Assembly: GCF_017948265.1 (NCBI RefSeq)
Contig: NZ_CP072852.1
Span: 3,658,001-3,722,000, forward strand
Source: Rhodoferax sp. PAMC 29310
GTDB lineage: Bacteria > Pseudomonadota > Gammaproteobacteria > Burkholderiales > Burkholderiaceae_C
Reading direction: 5' to 3'
DNA: 64,000 nucleotides
Part shown: positions 28,582 to 37,065 of the stretch, piece by piece
How positions within the stretch are numbered: position 1 is the stretch's first letter
Layout: the number at the start of each line of letters is the position of its first letter
Program-made: the position numbers and the translations under genes
Notes under the pieces: model-generated
The model's input: the letters and a program-made list of their open reading frames with translations, nothing else
What the model was told of the DNA's origin: nothing
Database searches by the model: none

Positions 28582-29103
28582 ATGCCAATTAAATGGCGTC
28601 GAATCGGGGCTGGCATGGCGTTGATGTTTGCAATCTTTGCGAACCTGGCAGCGGCCCAGGGCGCCGGCCAGCCGGGCGACCCCGCCGCATCGGCGCAAGC
28701 CGGTCGCGGCCCGCTTGATGGCATGAGCTTCGTCGGCAAGATCGGCCCCGAGAACAACCGGGATCTTGATGACGAGTTGCACTTTGCTGGCGGCCAGTTC
28801 TGGTCAACGAACTGCGTGGCTTGCGGCTACCAACCTGGCGTCTATTGGAGTCGCCGCATAGGGGACCGTATCCAGTTTCAAGGCACCCTGCAAAGCCCGG
28901 ATCGCGGCCGGTTCGATTTTTCGGGACACGTTGACGGCGGTCAGATCGACGTTCACATCAATTGGACCCAGCCGCGCTGGTATGGGGATATTGAGCGCAA
29001 ACTGGCGTTTATTGGTGCGCTGGCAACGACAGCGCCGCCAGGCGCTGCGGCTTTGCCGATTGGCAATGGTTCGCAGGAAAGGGCCCAATGCAGGCGCTTG
29101 TAA
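28582..29103 (+). CDS. Secreted hypothetical protein, beta-rich
   Basis: 173 residues from the ATG at 28582, placed by a TTGGAGG ribosome-binding site eight bases upstream. It has a signal peptide (MPIKWRRIGAGMALMFAIFANLAAAQG) with cleavage probably after AAA. The mature part has a CVACG pair, then short strand-like repeats (RIQFQGTLQS, GRFDFSGHV, GQIDVHINWTQ, RWYGDIERKLAFIG), which suggest a lipocalin-like or beta-sandwich periplasmic protein. I do not know the family. It overlaps the membrane protein gene by 16 bases, so the two products probably act together. Confidence 0.72.
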   Translation: MPIKWRRIGAGMALMFAIFANLAAAQGAGQPGDPAASAQAGRGPLDGMSFVGKIGPENNRDLDDELHFAGGQFWSTNCVACGYQPGVYWSRRIGDRIQFQGTLQSPDRGRFDFSGHVDGGQIDVHINWTQPRWYGDIERKLAFIGALATTAPPGAAALPIGNGSQERAQCRRL

Positions 29104-29741
29104 AGCGATGGCGATGGCTTGTTCTGATCGCCGTTTACCTCACGCTGCTATTGGGAGGGTGGTTCGTCGGGCAGCATCTTTTTGACATTGCCGCCATCGA
29201 TGTCCGGCCTGGCAACGAGCCCATGGTTCACAAACTCATCTTGATCGCCATGCTGGTGTTTGTCTTGGCGTCGGCAATACCATTTGTGCCTGGGGCAGAG
29301 GTCGGCTTTGCTTTATTAATGGTCTTTGGTCCAAGGGTGGCGCTGCTGGTCTACGGGGGCATGGTCACAGCGCTCTTGCTGGCCTATGGGGTCGGCAGGC
29401 TGGTCCCAGTGTCTTCGATTGGTGCAGGCTTGGCCGCATGTGGATTCAGTCGGGCGCAGGGGCTGGTGCTTCGGTTGGCGCCGCTCGACGCCAGCGCGCG
29501 CCTGGCGCTGCTGGTCGAGGGGGCGCCACGCCGCGTGGTTCCATTCTTGCTGCGTCATCGCCACATCGGGTTGGCGGTCTTGCTCAATCTGCCTGGCAAT
29601 TCAGTTGTCGGCGGCGGCGGAGGCATCGCCCTGTGCGCCGGGATGAGTGGACTGTTCCCGCCGCCCGCCTTCCTCGCGGTCGTACTGCTGGCAGCGGCGC
29701 CCGTACCGATGTTCTTCTTGGTTGGCTTCGCGACCGGGTGA
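29088..29741 (+). CDS. Multi-pass membrane protein, possibly VTT/DedA-like
   Basis: 217 residues, about six hydrophobic segments (near 10-28, 46-62, 66-85, 86-105, 155-180 and 190-212). FVPGAEVGFALLMVFGPR and NLPGNSVVGGGGGIALCAGM recall the paired re-entrant loops of SNARE-associated/VTT (TVP38, DedA) proteins, but the match is loose. The start ATG lies within the preceding secreted-protein gene. It may move or modify a lipid or solute that the secreted partner handles; this is inference from the overlap alone. Confidence 0.65.
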   Translation: MQALVKRWRWLVLIAVYLTLLLGGWFVGQHLFDIAAIDVRPGNEPMVHKLILIAMLVFVLASAIPFVPGAEVGFALLMVFGPRVALLVYGGMVTALLLAYGVGRLVPVSSIGAGLAACGFSRAQGLVLRLAPLDASARLALLVEGAPRRVVPFLLRHRHIGLAVLLNLPGNSVVGGGGGIALCAGMSGLFPPPAFLAVVLLAAAPVPMFFLVGFATG

Positions 29742-29908
29742 GATGGAGGGCGCCGCAGTGAGGGGTTCAGTGGCAAGGACGTCACGTGCTTTGCCGCGCG
29801 ACACCAGCGACCAAGCGCGCCGATTGGTCCTTTCGTCAACCGCACAATCGTGGCAGTCCCGGCTGGACGTCATTTTCGACCCAATCATTTCAAATGCCGG
29901 CCAAAAAT

Positions 29909-29926
29909 TTACTTTTATGAAGGTAA
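29909..29926. promoter_or_regulatory. Candidate LysR-type operator
   Basis: Imperfect palindrome TTAC-N10-GTAA (29909-29926), nine bases before the LysR start codon. The layout fits the dyad bound by LysR proteins near their own genes. The divergent target gene expected on the left is missing: the neighbour there is a + strand gene 194 bases away. Confidence 0.45.
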
Positions 29927-29935
29927 TCTCCTTGC

Positions 29936-30859
29936 ATGGATAAGTTCAAACAATTGGAGTCATTTGTCTCCGTTGCCACCCGGGGCGGTCTGACTGCGGC
30001 TGCAGTGGCTGAGGGCGTGGCACCGGCCATCATGGGGCGGCGGTTGGATGCGCTGGAGGCTCGACTGGGTGTGAAGCTGCTGGTGCGTACCACCCGGCGC
30101 ATCACTCTCACTCACGAGGGCAGTGCGTTTTTGGAGGATTGCCAACGGGTGTTGGCCGATGTGGCCAATGCAGAGGCCAGCGTGTCGGCTGGCGGCGTCA
30201 AAGCCAGCGGGCACTTGCGCATTACCGCGCCGGCCGGGTTCGGACGGCGCCATGTGGCGCCGCTGGTGCCGCGCTTTCGGGAATTGCACGCGGACGTCAC
30301 CATCTCTCTGAACTTGGGTGACCGGGTGGTGGATGTGGCCGGCGAGGGTTTTGACTGCGCCGTAAGGGTGGGCGACATGCCTGACTCGTCCATGGTCAGC
30401 GTGCGACTGGCCGACAACCGACGCCTGTGCGTGGCCACGCCCAAGTATCTGCAGCAGCATGGCACGCCCACTCACCCCACAGAGTTGTCCCGCCACGATT
30501 GCCTGACCTTATCCAGCGATGCCTCGCAAACCCGAGGCTGGGCGTTTCAGGTGCCCAAGAACGGCGGACCAGAGTTGATTCACCTCAAACCTGGCGGTCC
30601 GCTGGACTGCTCCGACGGCCAGGTCTTGCACGAATGGTGTCTGGCCGGCTACGGCGTTGCTTGGCGCAGCACCTGGGAAGTCGAGGCTGAGATTGCTGCC
30701 GGCACTCTGGTGGCCGTGCTGGAAGAATATGCGGCGCCTCCCAATGGCATCTACGCGGTATTTCCTCAGCGAAAGCACTTGCCGTTGCGGGTTCGGCTGT
30801 GGATTGACTACTTGAAACACCACTACGGCCAGGCCGGCTACTGGCAGGCGACCCGATGA
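29936..30859 (+). CDS. LysR family transcriptional regulator
   Basis: 307 residues. N-terminal winged helix-turn-helix (KQLESFVSVATRGGLTAAAV ... RRLDALEARLGVKLLVRTTR), then a periplasmic-binding-like effector domain (about 90-300). The effector is unknown. The 3' end overlaps the deacetylase gene by four bases (ATGA at 30856), so the regulator may be co-translated with the sugar-modification genes. I see no other evidence that it controls them. Confidence 0.92.
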   Translation: MDKFKQLESFVSVATRGGLTAAAVAEGVAPAIMGRRLDALEARLGVKLLVRTTRRITLTHEGSAFLEDCQRVLADVANAEASVSAGGVKASGHLRITAPAGFGRRHVAPLVPRFRELHADVTISLNLGDRVVDVAGEGFDCAVRVGDMPDSSMVSVRLADNRRLCVATPKYLQQHGTPTHPTELSRHDCLTLSSDASQTRGWAFQVPKNGGPELIHLKPGGPLDCSDGQVLHEWCLAGYGVAWRSTWEVEAEIAAGTLVAVLEEYAAPPNGIYAVFPQRKHLPLRVRLWIDYLKHHYGQAGYWQATR

Positions 30860-31695
30860 ATTTTTCTGCTTCCCCTGTGCGGCGCGTGATCTTGTGTGCT
30901 GATGACTTTGCAGTCAACGCCAGCGCGTCTCGCGGCATTGCCGAGTTGGCGGTTGCCGGGCGCATCAGCGCCACCAGTGCCATGGTGCTGTCGCCGCGCT
31001 GGGCGCAAGATGTGGCGCTGCTTGAACCTGTGCGGAATCGTATTGACGTTGGCCTGCATCTGGACTGGACCAGTGAATTTTCGTTGTCGCAGGGGCACGG
31101 CTTAAGCTTGGGTCGCGCCATGCTGAAGGCCGCACTGGGTGGATTTGACCGCCGGGTGGCGCGCACGGTGATCGACCATCAGCTGGATTTGTTTGAGGCG
31201 CATTGGCAAGCGCCACCCGATTACGTGGATGGCCACCAACATGTGCAGCAGTTCAACGGCATTCGCCAAGCCTTGGTGCAAGCTTTGACTGACCGTTATG
31301 CAGGACACAGCGGGCGCAAGCCCTATTTGCGCCTGTCCCGGGCGCCAGTGGGGCAGGCCGATATGAAAGCCCGGGTGATCGCCGTCATGGGCGTCGATGC
31401 TCTCGAAAGAATAGCTTCTCCCGCAGGATTGGCGGGGTCCAGCGCCTTGTTAGGCATCTATGATTTCACGGGCGATCAGGCCAGCTATGGTCAAGCCATG
31501 ACCCAGTGGCTGGCGCAGGCGCCCACAGGCAGCATCATCATGTGCCACCCGGCGCAGGCCGCTGAGAGCGGGGATGGAATCGGGCCAGCCCGAGTCTGGG
31601 AGTTCGCTTATTTGAATGGCGATGACTTTCCCGTCGCCTTGCATGCGGCGGGGGTCGAGGTGGTGCGGGGCCGGGACGCGCTGCTCGCCCGCTAA
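30856..31695 (+). CDS. ChbG/HpnK (YdjC) family carbohydrate deacetylase
   Basis: 279 residues. The metal-site motif CADDFAVN (D16, D17), H68 in VGLHLDW and H127/H129 in VDGHQHVQQF match the YdjC fold, which removes acetyl groups from acetylamino sugars. Next to an ArnT-like transferase and a GT2 enzyme, the closest known parallel is NaxD of Francisella/Bordetella, which deacetylates undecaprenyl-phosphate-N-acetylgalactosamine before lipid A modification. HpnK in hopanoid loci is the alternative, but no hopanoid genes are present. Confidence 0.85.
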   Translation: MNFSASPVRRVILCADDFAVNASASRGIAELAVAGRISATSAMVLSPRWAQDVALLEPVRNRIDVGLHLDWTSEFSLSQGHGLSLGRAMLKAALGGFDRRVARTVIDHQLDLFEAHWQAPPDYVDGHQHVQQFNGIRQALVQALTDRYAGHSGRKPYLRLSRAPVGQADMKARVIAVMGVDALERIASPAGLAGSSALLGIYDFTGDQASYGQAMTQWLAQAPTGSIIMCHPAQAAESGDGIGPARVWEFAYLNGDDFPVALHAAGVEVVRGRDALLAR

Positions 31696-31704
31696 AATTT
31701 GGCG

Positions 31705-33279
31705 GTGAATACCTCCCTGACTGAACGACAAAAATCTTGGCTGACTCTGGCCGCTCTCTGGCTTTTGCTGCTGGTCATGGCCGCTTTGCGGCCGCTAGCC
31801 GTCCCCGATGAGGGCCGCTACGGCGAGATTGGCCGCTGGATGCTGCAAAGTGGAGATTGGCTTACGCCACGCCTGAACGGCCTGCCGTTTTTCCACAAAC
31901 CCCCTTACGTGTATTGGCTGGAGGCGATGTCGCTGGCCACCTTCGGTGTCAACGAATTTGCCCTGCGCCTGGTGCCAGCGCTACACGTGGCGCTGATGAC
32001 GGTGGCTTTGTACCTGTCGGCCCGCACCCTGACCTCAGAGTCCACAGCACGGCGCGCCGCGGTGATGCTGGGTACCAGCCTGGCCTTTTTGGTGGGCGGG
32101 CAGTATGTGAACCATGACATGGCAGTGGCCACCTGGATTGGCGTGGCGATCTGGTGCTTTGCTTTTGCCTTCATGGCCGGGGACCGGCCGAACGCGATGT
32201 TGGCGCGGCTGGGTTTCGTGGCCTGCGCGTTCGGCATGCTGAGCAAGGGCTTGATTGGCATTGCGCTGCCTGGCCTGGTGATTTTTGTCTGGTTGCTGTG
32301 GACGCGGCAGTTCAAAAAAGTGCTCTACCTGCCCTGGGTGAGTGGTTTGGCCTTGTTTGCCGCCATTGCCGTGCCTTGGTTTGTGCTGGCGCAGCAGAAG
32401 CACCCCGAGCTGTTCAACTACATGTTCATCGGTCAGCAGTTCAACCGCTACACCGCCGCCACTTATAACAACCCGCAGCCGATCTGGTTCTACTTGTTGG
32501 CGTTGGCCTTGTTGTTTTTCCCCTGGGTGCTTTTTGCCTTGAACCAGGTACGGCGCGAGTCGCGTCAAGCGGGGAGCACCCCTCTGACAAAAGACGTATG
32601 GCGACTGTGCTGGGCCTGGGTGCTTGCGATTCTGGGCTTCTTCTCCATCCCGAACTCCAAACTGGTGGGCTACATCTTGCCGGTGTTGCCCCCGCTGGCC
32701 TTGCTGGCCGCCATGGGATGGGACCGCGTCATGGGACACCGGGCTTTTGCCGGCAAGGCTTTTGCCGGCTTGTGTGCGCTGAGCATCGGTATTGCCGTGG
32801 CGCTGATGGCCAGTGTGCCCAGCGTCACCCGTGAGAACCGAACGCAAGATGTGGCGGCTGTGTTGGCGTGTGAGGCCCAGGCGAGCGATACCGTGTATGT
32901 GGCTGGGGCCTACCCCTATGACTTGCCGTTTTATGCCCAGACCAGTCGCCCCATGGTGGTACTGGCTGATTGGCCAACCGTGCGCGTCCAAGCGGGAGAC
33001 GGCTGGCATCGAGAGCTGTTTGAGGGCGCGGACTTTGATTTGAAGGCGGCCAAGGTCTTGCAGTCCCCTGAGGTCTTGACGGCAGCGGGACTGGTGAGCG
33101 GCAACTGGTTTGTGTCCCGCAAAGGCGACCAGGACTTGGCCAAACAACCGGGTTGGACCCTGTTCTATGAGGGCGCCGGCTGGGTGCTTTACCAATCCGG
33201 CGCTGATTTAGCGGCGAAAAGCCCAGTAGCGGCTGAACAAAAAGGTTTGCCCGGCTGCAAACACCAGAGCAATAAATAA
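31705..33279 (+). CDS. arnT: ArnT-like lipid A glycosyltransferase (GT83/PMT_2)
   Basis: About 524 residues, 11-12 helices and a C-terminal periplasmic domain. It has the ArnT acidic motif in the first loop (AVPDEGRYGEIGRWM), then FHKPPYVYWLEAMS and PWFVLAQQKHPELFNYMFI. The full-size C-terminal domain with paired cysteines (VLACEAQ near 390) matches E. coli ArnT more closely than the paralogue at 21330. It starts nine bases after the deacetylase (GTG at 31705; TTG at 31699 is possible). The 3' end overlaps the convergent gtrA by 72 bases. Confidence 0.87.
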   Translation: MNTSLTERQKSWLTLAALWLLLLVMAALRPLAVPDEGRYGEIGRWMLQSGDWLTPRLNGLPFFHKPPYVYWLEAMSLATFGVNEFALRLVPALHVALMTVALYLSARTLTSESTARRAAVMLGTSLAFLVGGQYVNHDMAVATWIGVAIWCFAFAFMAGDRPNAMLARLGFVACAFGMLSKGLIGIALPGLVIFVWLLWTRQFKKVLYLPWVSGLALFAAIAVPWFVLAQQKHPELFNYMFIGQQFNRYTAATYNNPQPIWFYLLALALLFFPWVLFALNQVRRESRQAGSTPLTKDVWRLCWAWVLAILGFFSIPNSKLVGYILPVLPPLALLAAMGWDRVMGHRAFAGKAFAGLCALSIGIAVALMASVPSVTRENRTQDVAAVLACEAQASDTVYVAGAYPYDLPFYAQTSRPMVVLADWPTVRVQAGDGWHRELFEGADFDLKAAKVLQSPEVLTAAGLVSGNWFVSRKGDQDLAKQPGWTLFYEGAGWVLYQSGADLAAKSPVAAEQKGLPGCKHQSNK

Positions 33280-33576
33280 AGCCACCAGCGCGGGTAGTCC
33301 CGCGCTGCGCAAGAGCAGCGCAAAGATCAACTCATTGCTGGCAAACCCTGCCAGCGCGGTGACGGCGAAACGGCCCAGGCTGGCACGCACGCTGGTACCC
33401 GCATCCTTGAAGCTCAACAGGCGGTGGCCAGCGAAGCTCACAAAGAAGGCAATCACAAAGCCCAGCGCATTCGCCAGCTCAGGCAGCATGTGGCTTTGCA
33501 CCAGCGCAAACACGCCCATGTGGGTGAGCGCGGCCGACCCGCCAACCGCGAGAAACCAGAACGTCGACGCGCTCAC
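33208..33576 (-). CDS. GtrA family membrane protein
   Basis: 122 residues with four helices, the GtrA/DPMS-associated fold (FWFLAVGGSAALTHMGVFAL, FVIAFFVSFAGHRLLSFKD, and RYWAFRR at the end). GtrA-type proteins are proposed to flip undecaprenyl-phosphate-linked sugars across the inner membrane. Its ATG overlaps the stop of the GT2 gene, which fits a maker/flippase pair. The last 24 codons lie antisense to the end of the ArnT-like gene. Confidence 0.88.
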   Translation of the reverse strand: MSASTFWFLAVGGSAALTHMGVFALVQSHMLPELANALGFVIAFFVSFAGHRLLSFKDAGTSVRASLGRFAVTALAGFASNELIFALLLRSAGLPALVALFIALVFAAGQTFLFSRYWAFRR

Positions 33577-34592
33577 AACAGCGAGGCTTTCGGCAGCGAC
33601 TCGGAGGCTTGGGGGAATGGGGGGGGGGGCATTGGCGCGGGCAGGCCAGCGCCTTCACGCACGCTGATCAGGTAAGAGGGGCGCTGTTTGACTTCTTCGT
33701 AGATGCGGCCCACGTATTCCGACAACACGCCAATCGACAGCAACTGAATACCGCTGAAGAACATCATGCCCACCACGATGGTGGCGTAACCTGGCACTTC
33801 GATGCCGGAGATGAAGTACTCCGCGACCACCCAGGTGCCATAGCCGAGCGCCACGGCCGACAGTGCCAAGCCAAGTACCGTCATGGCGCGTAGCGGCGCG
33901 ATCGAGAAGGCCAGAATGCCGGTTAGCGCCAGAGAGAGTGAGCCGCGCAGGCCAAAGTTACTCTTGCCGTCGGCACGTGGCAGTGGTTCGTAGTCAATGG
34001 CGGTGCTGTTGAAGCCCACCCAGGCGTACAAGCCTTTCATGAAGCGGTTGCGCTCGGGCAGGCTGTTCAGCGCGTTCACCACTTTGCGGTCCATCAGCCT
34101 GAAATCGCCCGCATTGGCGGGAATTTGAACCCGGTTGCCCAAGTTGACGAGCCGGTAAAACCAGCCCGTCAGCGTGGCTTGCAGGGTGGATTGGTCGTCC
34201 CGGGTTTTACGCACCGCATACACCACGTCCGCCCCCGTGCGCCATTTCGCTAGCATGTCGGGTAGCAGTTCCACTGGATGTTGTCCGTCCGCGTCCATGA
34301 GGATCACAAGGTCGCCCCGGGTAGCGTTCAGGCCCGCCGTCAGGGCCGGCTCCTTGCCAAAATTGCGAGACAGCTTGATGTAAACCACTTGGGGGTGGTC
34401 GACACACAGGGTGTGTATGACTTGCGCCGTGTCGTCCCGACTGCCGTCGTCCACCACAATCAGTTCAAGGTTGGGACTCATGCGGGCCAATGTGGCCAGG
34501 ATGTGGGGCACCACGCTGCCCAGATTACGCGCTTCATTGAACGCGGGAATCACGCAGGAGATCGAAGGAGACAGGTCGGAGCGGGAGATCAT
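33573..34592 (-). CDS. GT2 polyprenyl-phosphate glycosyltransferase
   Basis: 339 residues from the ATG at 34592; an upstream in-frame start at 34823 would run into argS and add a non-conserved leader. GT-A domain: CVIPAFNEARNLG, VVDDGSRDDT, and the metal motif LMDADGQHPVELL. Two C-terminal helices and SEYVGRIYEEVKQRPSYL. Paralogue of the protein at 22808. It likely makes the undecaprenyl-phosphate sugar that the deacetylase and ArnT-like enzyme use (FlmF2-like). A run of 11 C on the coding strand lies 14 codons before its end. Confidence 0.88.
   Translation of the reverse strand: MISRSDLSPSISCVIPAFNEARNLGSVVPHILATLARMSPNLELIVVDDGSRDDTAQVIHTLCVDHPQVVYIKLSRNFGKEPALTAGLNATRGDLVILMDADGQHPVELLPDMLAKWRTGADVVYAVRKTRDDQSTLQATLTGWFYRLVNLGNRVQIPANAGDFRLMDRKVVNALNSLPERNRFMKGLYAWVGFNSTAIDYEPLPRADGKSNFGLRGSLSLALTGILAFSIAPLRAMTVLGLALSAVALGYGTWVVAEYFISGIEVPGYATIVVGMMFFSGIQLLSIGVLSEYVGRIYEEVKQRPSYLISVREGAGLPAPMPPPPFPQASESLPKASLL
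33619..33629 (-). repeat. Homopolymer tract of 11 G/C in a glycosyltransferase gene
   Basis: Eleven consecutive G on the + strand, read as C11 in the GT2 gene and encoding prolines 322-325. Tracts of this length can slip in replication. A shift would change the last 14 residues and the stop that overlaps the gtrA start. Some cases of this length are sequencing or assembly artefacts. Confidence 0.85.
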
Positions 34593-34674
34593 GGGGGGAT
34601 CATGCCAAAAGATTTCGCACCCGGTCAAAAAGAGGTGGATTTTTTTGCCACTCGCGCCCTCGTAAAATCGGCGC

Positions 34675-36372
34675 ATGCTGTCTGTAAAAATTGAATTGCT
34701 CGAAGCCCTGGCGCAAGCGCTGGAAAAATTGTCCCCTGGCGCGGGTGCCAAAGCGGCCTTTGAGTCGCCCAAAGTGGCCGCCCATGGCGACTTTGCCACC
34801 ACGGCCGCCATGCAACTGGCCAAACCCCTGAAACTGAATCCTCGCCAACTGGCCGAGACCCTGCGCGCTGACCTGTTGGCAACGCCTTGCTACCAGCGCT
34901 GGGTGGATGCGGTGGATATTGCCGGCCCCGGTTTCATCAACATCCGGCTCAAGCCCGAGGCCAAGCAACAAATTGTGCGCGAGGTGCTGTCCCAGACCAC
35001 CTCCTATGGCAACCAAGGCTCCAACGGTCAGCGCATGCTGGTCGAGTTTGTGTCGGCCAACCCGACCGGTCCGCTGCATGTGGGCCATGGCCGTCAGGCC
35101 GCCTTGGGAGATGCAATCTGCAATTTGTTCCAGTCGCAGGGCTGGAATGTGCACCGTGAGTTCTATTACAACGATGCGGGCGTGCAAATCCAGACGCTCA
35201 CCAACAGCACCCAATTGCGCGCCAAAGGCTTCAAACCCGGTGACGAGTGCTGGCCCACCGATTCTGACAACCCCGCCAGCAAGGCCTTTTACAACGGCGA
35301 CTACATTGCCGACATCGCCAATGACTTTCTGGCCAAGAAGACAGTCAAGGCCGATGACCGCGAATTCACCGCCAGCGGTCACGTGGACGATGTGGAGTCG
35401 ATTCGACAGTTTGCCGTGGCCTACCTGCGCAATGAGCAGGACAAGGATTTGCAGGCTTTCAACCTGAAGTTTGACGAGTACTACCTGGAATCCAGCCTGT
35501 ACACCAGCGGCCGGGTGGCCAAGACGGTGGAGACGCTGGTGGCTAATGGCAAAACCTACGAGCAAGACGGCGCGCTGTGGCTGCGCTCCACCGACTACGG
35601 TGACGACAAAGACCGCGTCATGCGCAAGCAGGATGGCACCTTTACTTACTTTGTGCCCGATGTGGCCTACCACATCGCCAAGTGGGAGCGTGGCTATTCC
35701 AAGGTCATCAACATCCAGGGCACCGACCACCACGGCACCATTGCGCGGGTGCGCGCCGGCCTGCAGGCCGCGGGTGCTGGCATCCCTGAGGGCTACCCTG
35801 ACTATGTGTTGCACACGATGGTGCGGGTGGTGCGCGGTGGCGAAGAGGTCAAGATATCCAAACGGGCAGGCAGCTATGTGACGCTGCGCGACCTGATTGA
35901 ATGGACCTCCAAAGACGCGGTGCGCTTTTTCCTGCTTAGCCGCAAGCCTGACACGGAGTACACCTTTGATGTCGATCTGGCGGTGGCCAAGAACAATGAC
36001 AATCCGGTGTACTACGTGCAATACGCGCACGCCCGCATTTGTTCGGTGCTGAGCGCTTGGGGCGGCGATGCGGCCAGCCTAGCAGGCGTCGATCTGTCCC
36101 CACTGGAAAGTCCTCAGGCGCAGGCTTTGATGCTGCTTCTTGCCAAGTACCCGGACATGTTGACCATGGCCGCTCAGGGCTTCGCGCCACACGATGTCAC
36201 CTTCTACTTACGGGAACTAGCGGCGTGTTATCACAGCTATTACGACGCAGAGCGCATTCTGGTGGACGACGAGGCGGTCAAACTGGCGCGCCTGGCACTA
36301 GTCGCGGCTACCGCGCAGGTGTTGCACAATGGCCTCGCCGTGCTGGGCGTCAGTGCCCCGCAAAAAATGTAA
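34675..36372 (+). CDS. argS: Arginyl-tRNA synthetase
   Basis: Class I synthetase charging tRNA-Arg, 565 residues. N-terminal Add-1 domain, HIGH-type motif HVGHGRQA (H135 to H138), and the KMSKS-equivalent KISKRAGSY starting at K393. The C-terminal anticodon-binding domain ends in ASLAGV...[18 protein letters not shown] (shown in part). Followed by a SPOR protein gene and dsbA, an order common in Comamonadaceae. Confidence 0.98.
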   Translation: MLSVKIELLEALAQALEKLSPGAGAKAAFESPKVAAHGDFATTAAMQLAKPLKLNPRQLAETLRADLLATPCYQRWVDAVDIAGPGFINIRLKPEAKQQIVREVLSQTTSYGNQGSNGQRMLVEFVSANPTGPLHVGHGRQAALGDAICNLFQSQGWNVHREFYYNDAGVQIQTLTNSTQLRAKGFKPGDECWPTDSDNPASKAFYNGDYIADIANDFLAKKTVKADDREFTASGHVDDVESIRQFAVAYLRNEQDKDLQAFNLKFDEYYLESSLYTSGRVAKTVETLVANGKTYEQDGALWLRSTDYGDDKDRVMRKQDGTFTYFVPDVAYHIAKWERGYSKVINIQGTDHHGTIARVRAGLQAAGAGIPEGYPDYVLHTMVRVVRGGEEVKISKRAGSYVTLRDLIEWTSKDAVRFFLLSRKPDTEYTFDVDLAVAKNNDNPVYYVQYAHARICSVLSAWGGDAASLAGVDLSPLESPQAQALMLLLAKYPDMLTMAAQGFAPHDVTFYLRELAACYHSYYDAERILVDDEAVKLARLALVAATAQVLHNGLAVLGVSAPQKM

Positions 36373-36384
36373 CCATAAAACGAG

Positions 36385-37002
36385 ATGCAGCACATGAACA
36401 AGCAACGCGGAGGCACCATATTGGGCTTCATTCTGGGCGTGGTGGTGGGCTTGGGAATCGCTTTGGGCGTGGCGGTTTACGTCACCAAAGTTCCGGTTCC
36501 CTTTGTGAACAAGGCCAGTAGCCGTACCGTCGAGCAAGACTTCATGGAGACCCTGCGCAACAAGGATTGGGACCCCAATGCCGCGTTGCAAGTGAAGCCG
36601 GTGACAAAACCCGTGGACTCTTCAGTCACTCCTGCGCCTGCCGCCGAGATCGCAGCCCCTGTCGTGAAACCAGCAGACGCCAAGCCGGCCGAGGTCAAGC
36701 CCGCCGTCTCTGCTGACCCATTGGGTGACCTCGCCAAGGCGCGCTCGGGTGCTGCCAAGGCTGACCCCTATTACTATTTTGTTCAGCTGGGTGCTTTCCG
36801 AACTGCTGTAGATGCCGAAAGCCAGCGGGCTCGCCTGTCCTTGGGAGGCATTGAAGCCAAGGTCTCAGAGCGAGAGCAATCGGGACGCACTGTCTACCGG
36901 GTGCGTGTTGGGCCCTATGAGAAAAAGGACGATGCGATCCAGTCCAAGGAAAAACTGGATGCCGTTGGCCTGGAGACAGCGCTGGTGTCTGTGGCGCGCT
37001 AG
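36385..37002 (+). CDS. SPOR domain protein (FtsN-like)
   Basis: 205 residues. A short basic N-terminus, one membrane helix (about 12-32, GTILGFILGVVVGLGIALGV), an alanine/proline/lysine-rich periplasmic linker, and a C-terminal SPOR domain (YYFVQLGAFRTAVDAESQRA to VYRVRVGPYEKKDDAIQ). SPOR binds denuded peptidoglycan at the division septum, so a cell-division role like FtsN is likely. ATGs at 36385 and 36394 are both possible starts. Confidence 0.9.
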   Translation: MQHMNKQRGGTILGFILGVVVGLGIALGVAVYVTKVPVPFVNKASSRTVEQDFMETLRNKDWDPNAALQVKPVTKPVDSSVTPAPAAEIAAPVVKPADAKPAEVKPAVSADPLGDLAKARSGAAKADPYYYFVQLGAFRTAVDAESQRARLSLGGIEAKVSEREQSGRTVYRVRVGPYEKKDDAIQSKEKLDAVGLETALVSVAR

Positions 37003-37065
37003 AGCGCTGCTATTGAACTTATGCCAACAGCGTAAGTCCGACTGATTTAACTGGAGTGTTCAAAG

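Noticed and set aside
28298..28588. 96-codon minus-strand frame in the SMR/secreted-protein gap
   Set aside because: No ribosome-binding site, low-complexity Arg/Ser/Thr composition and no known domain.
34600..36030. 476-codon open frame on the minus strand
   Set aside because: Antisense to argS, with no start signal or family motif. The real gene on the minus strand begins at 34592.
37018..37036. Small RNA or attenuator before dsbA
   Set aside because: Only a seven-base stem (CTTATGC/GCGTAAG with a G-U pair) and no promoter or T run; too weak to call.
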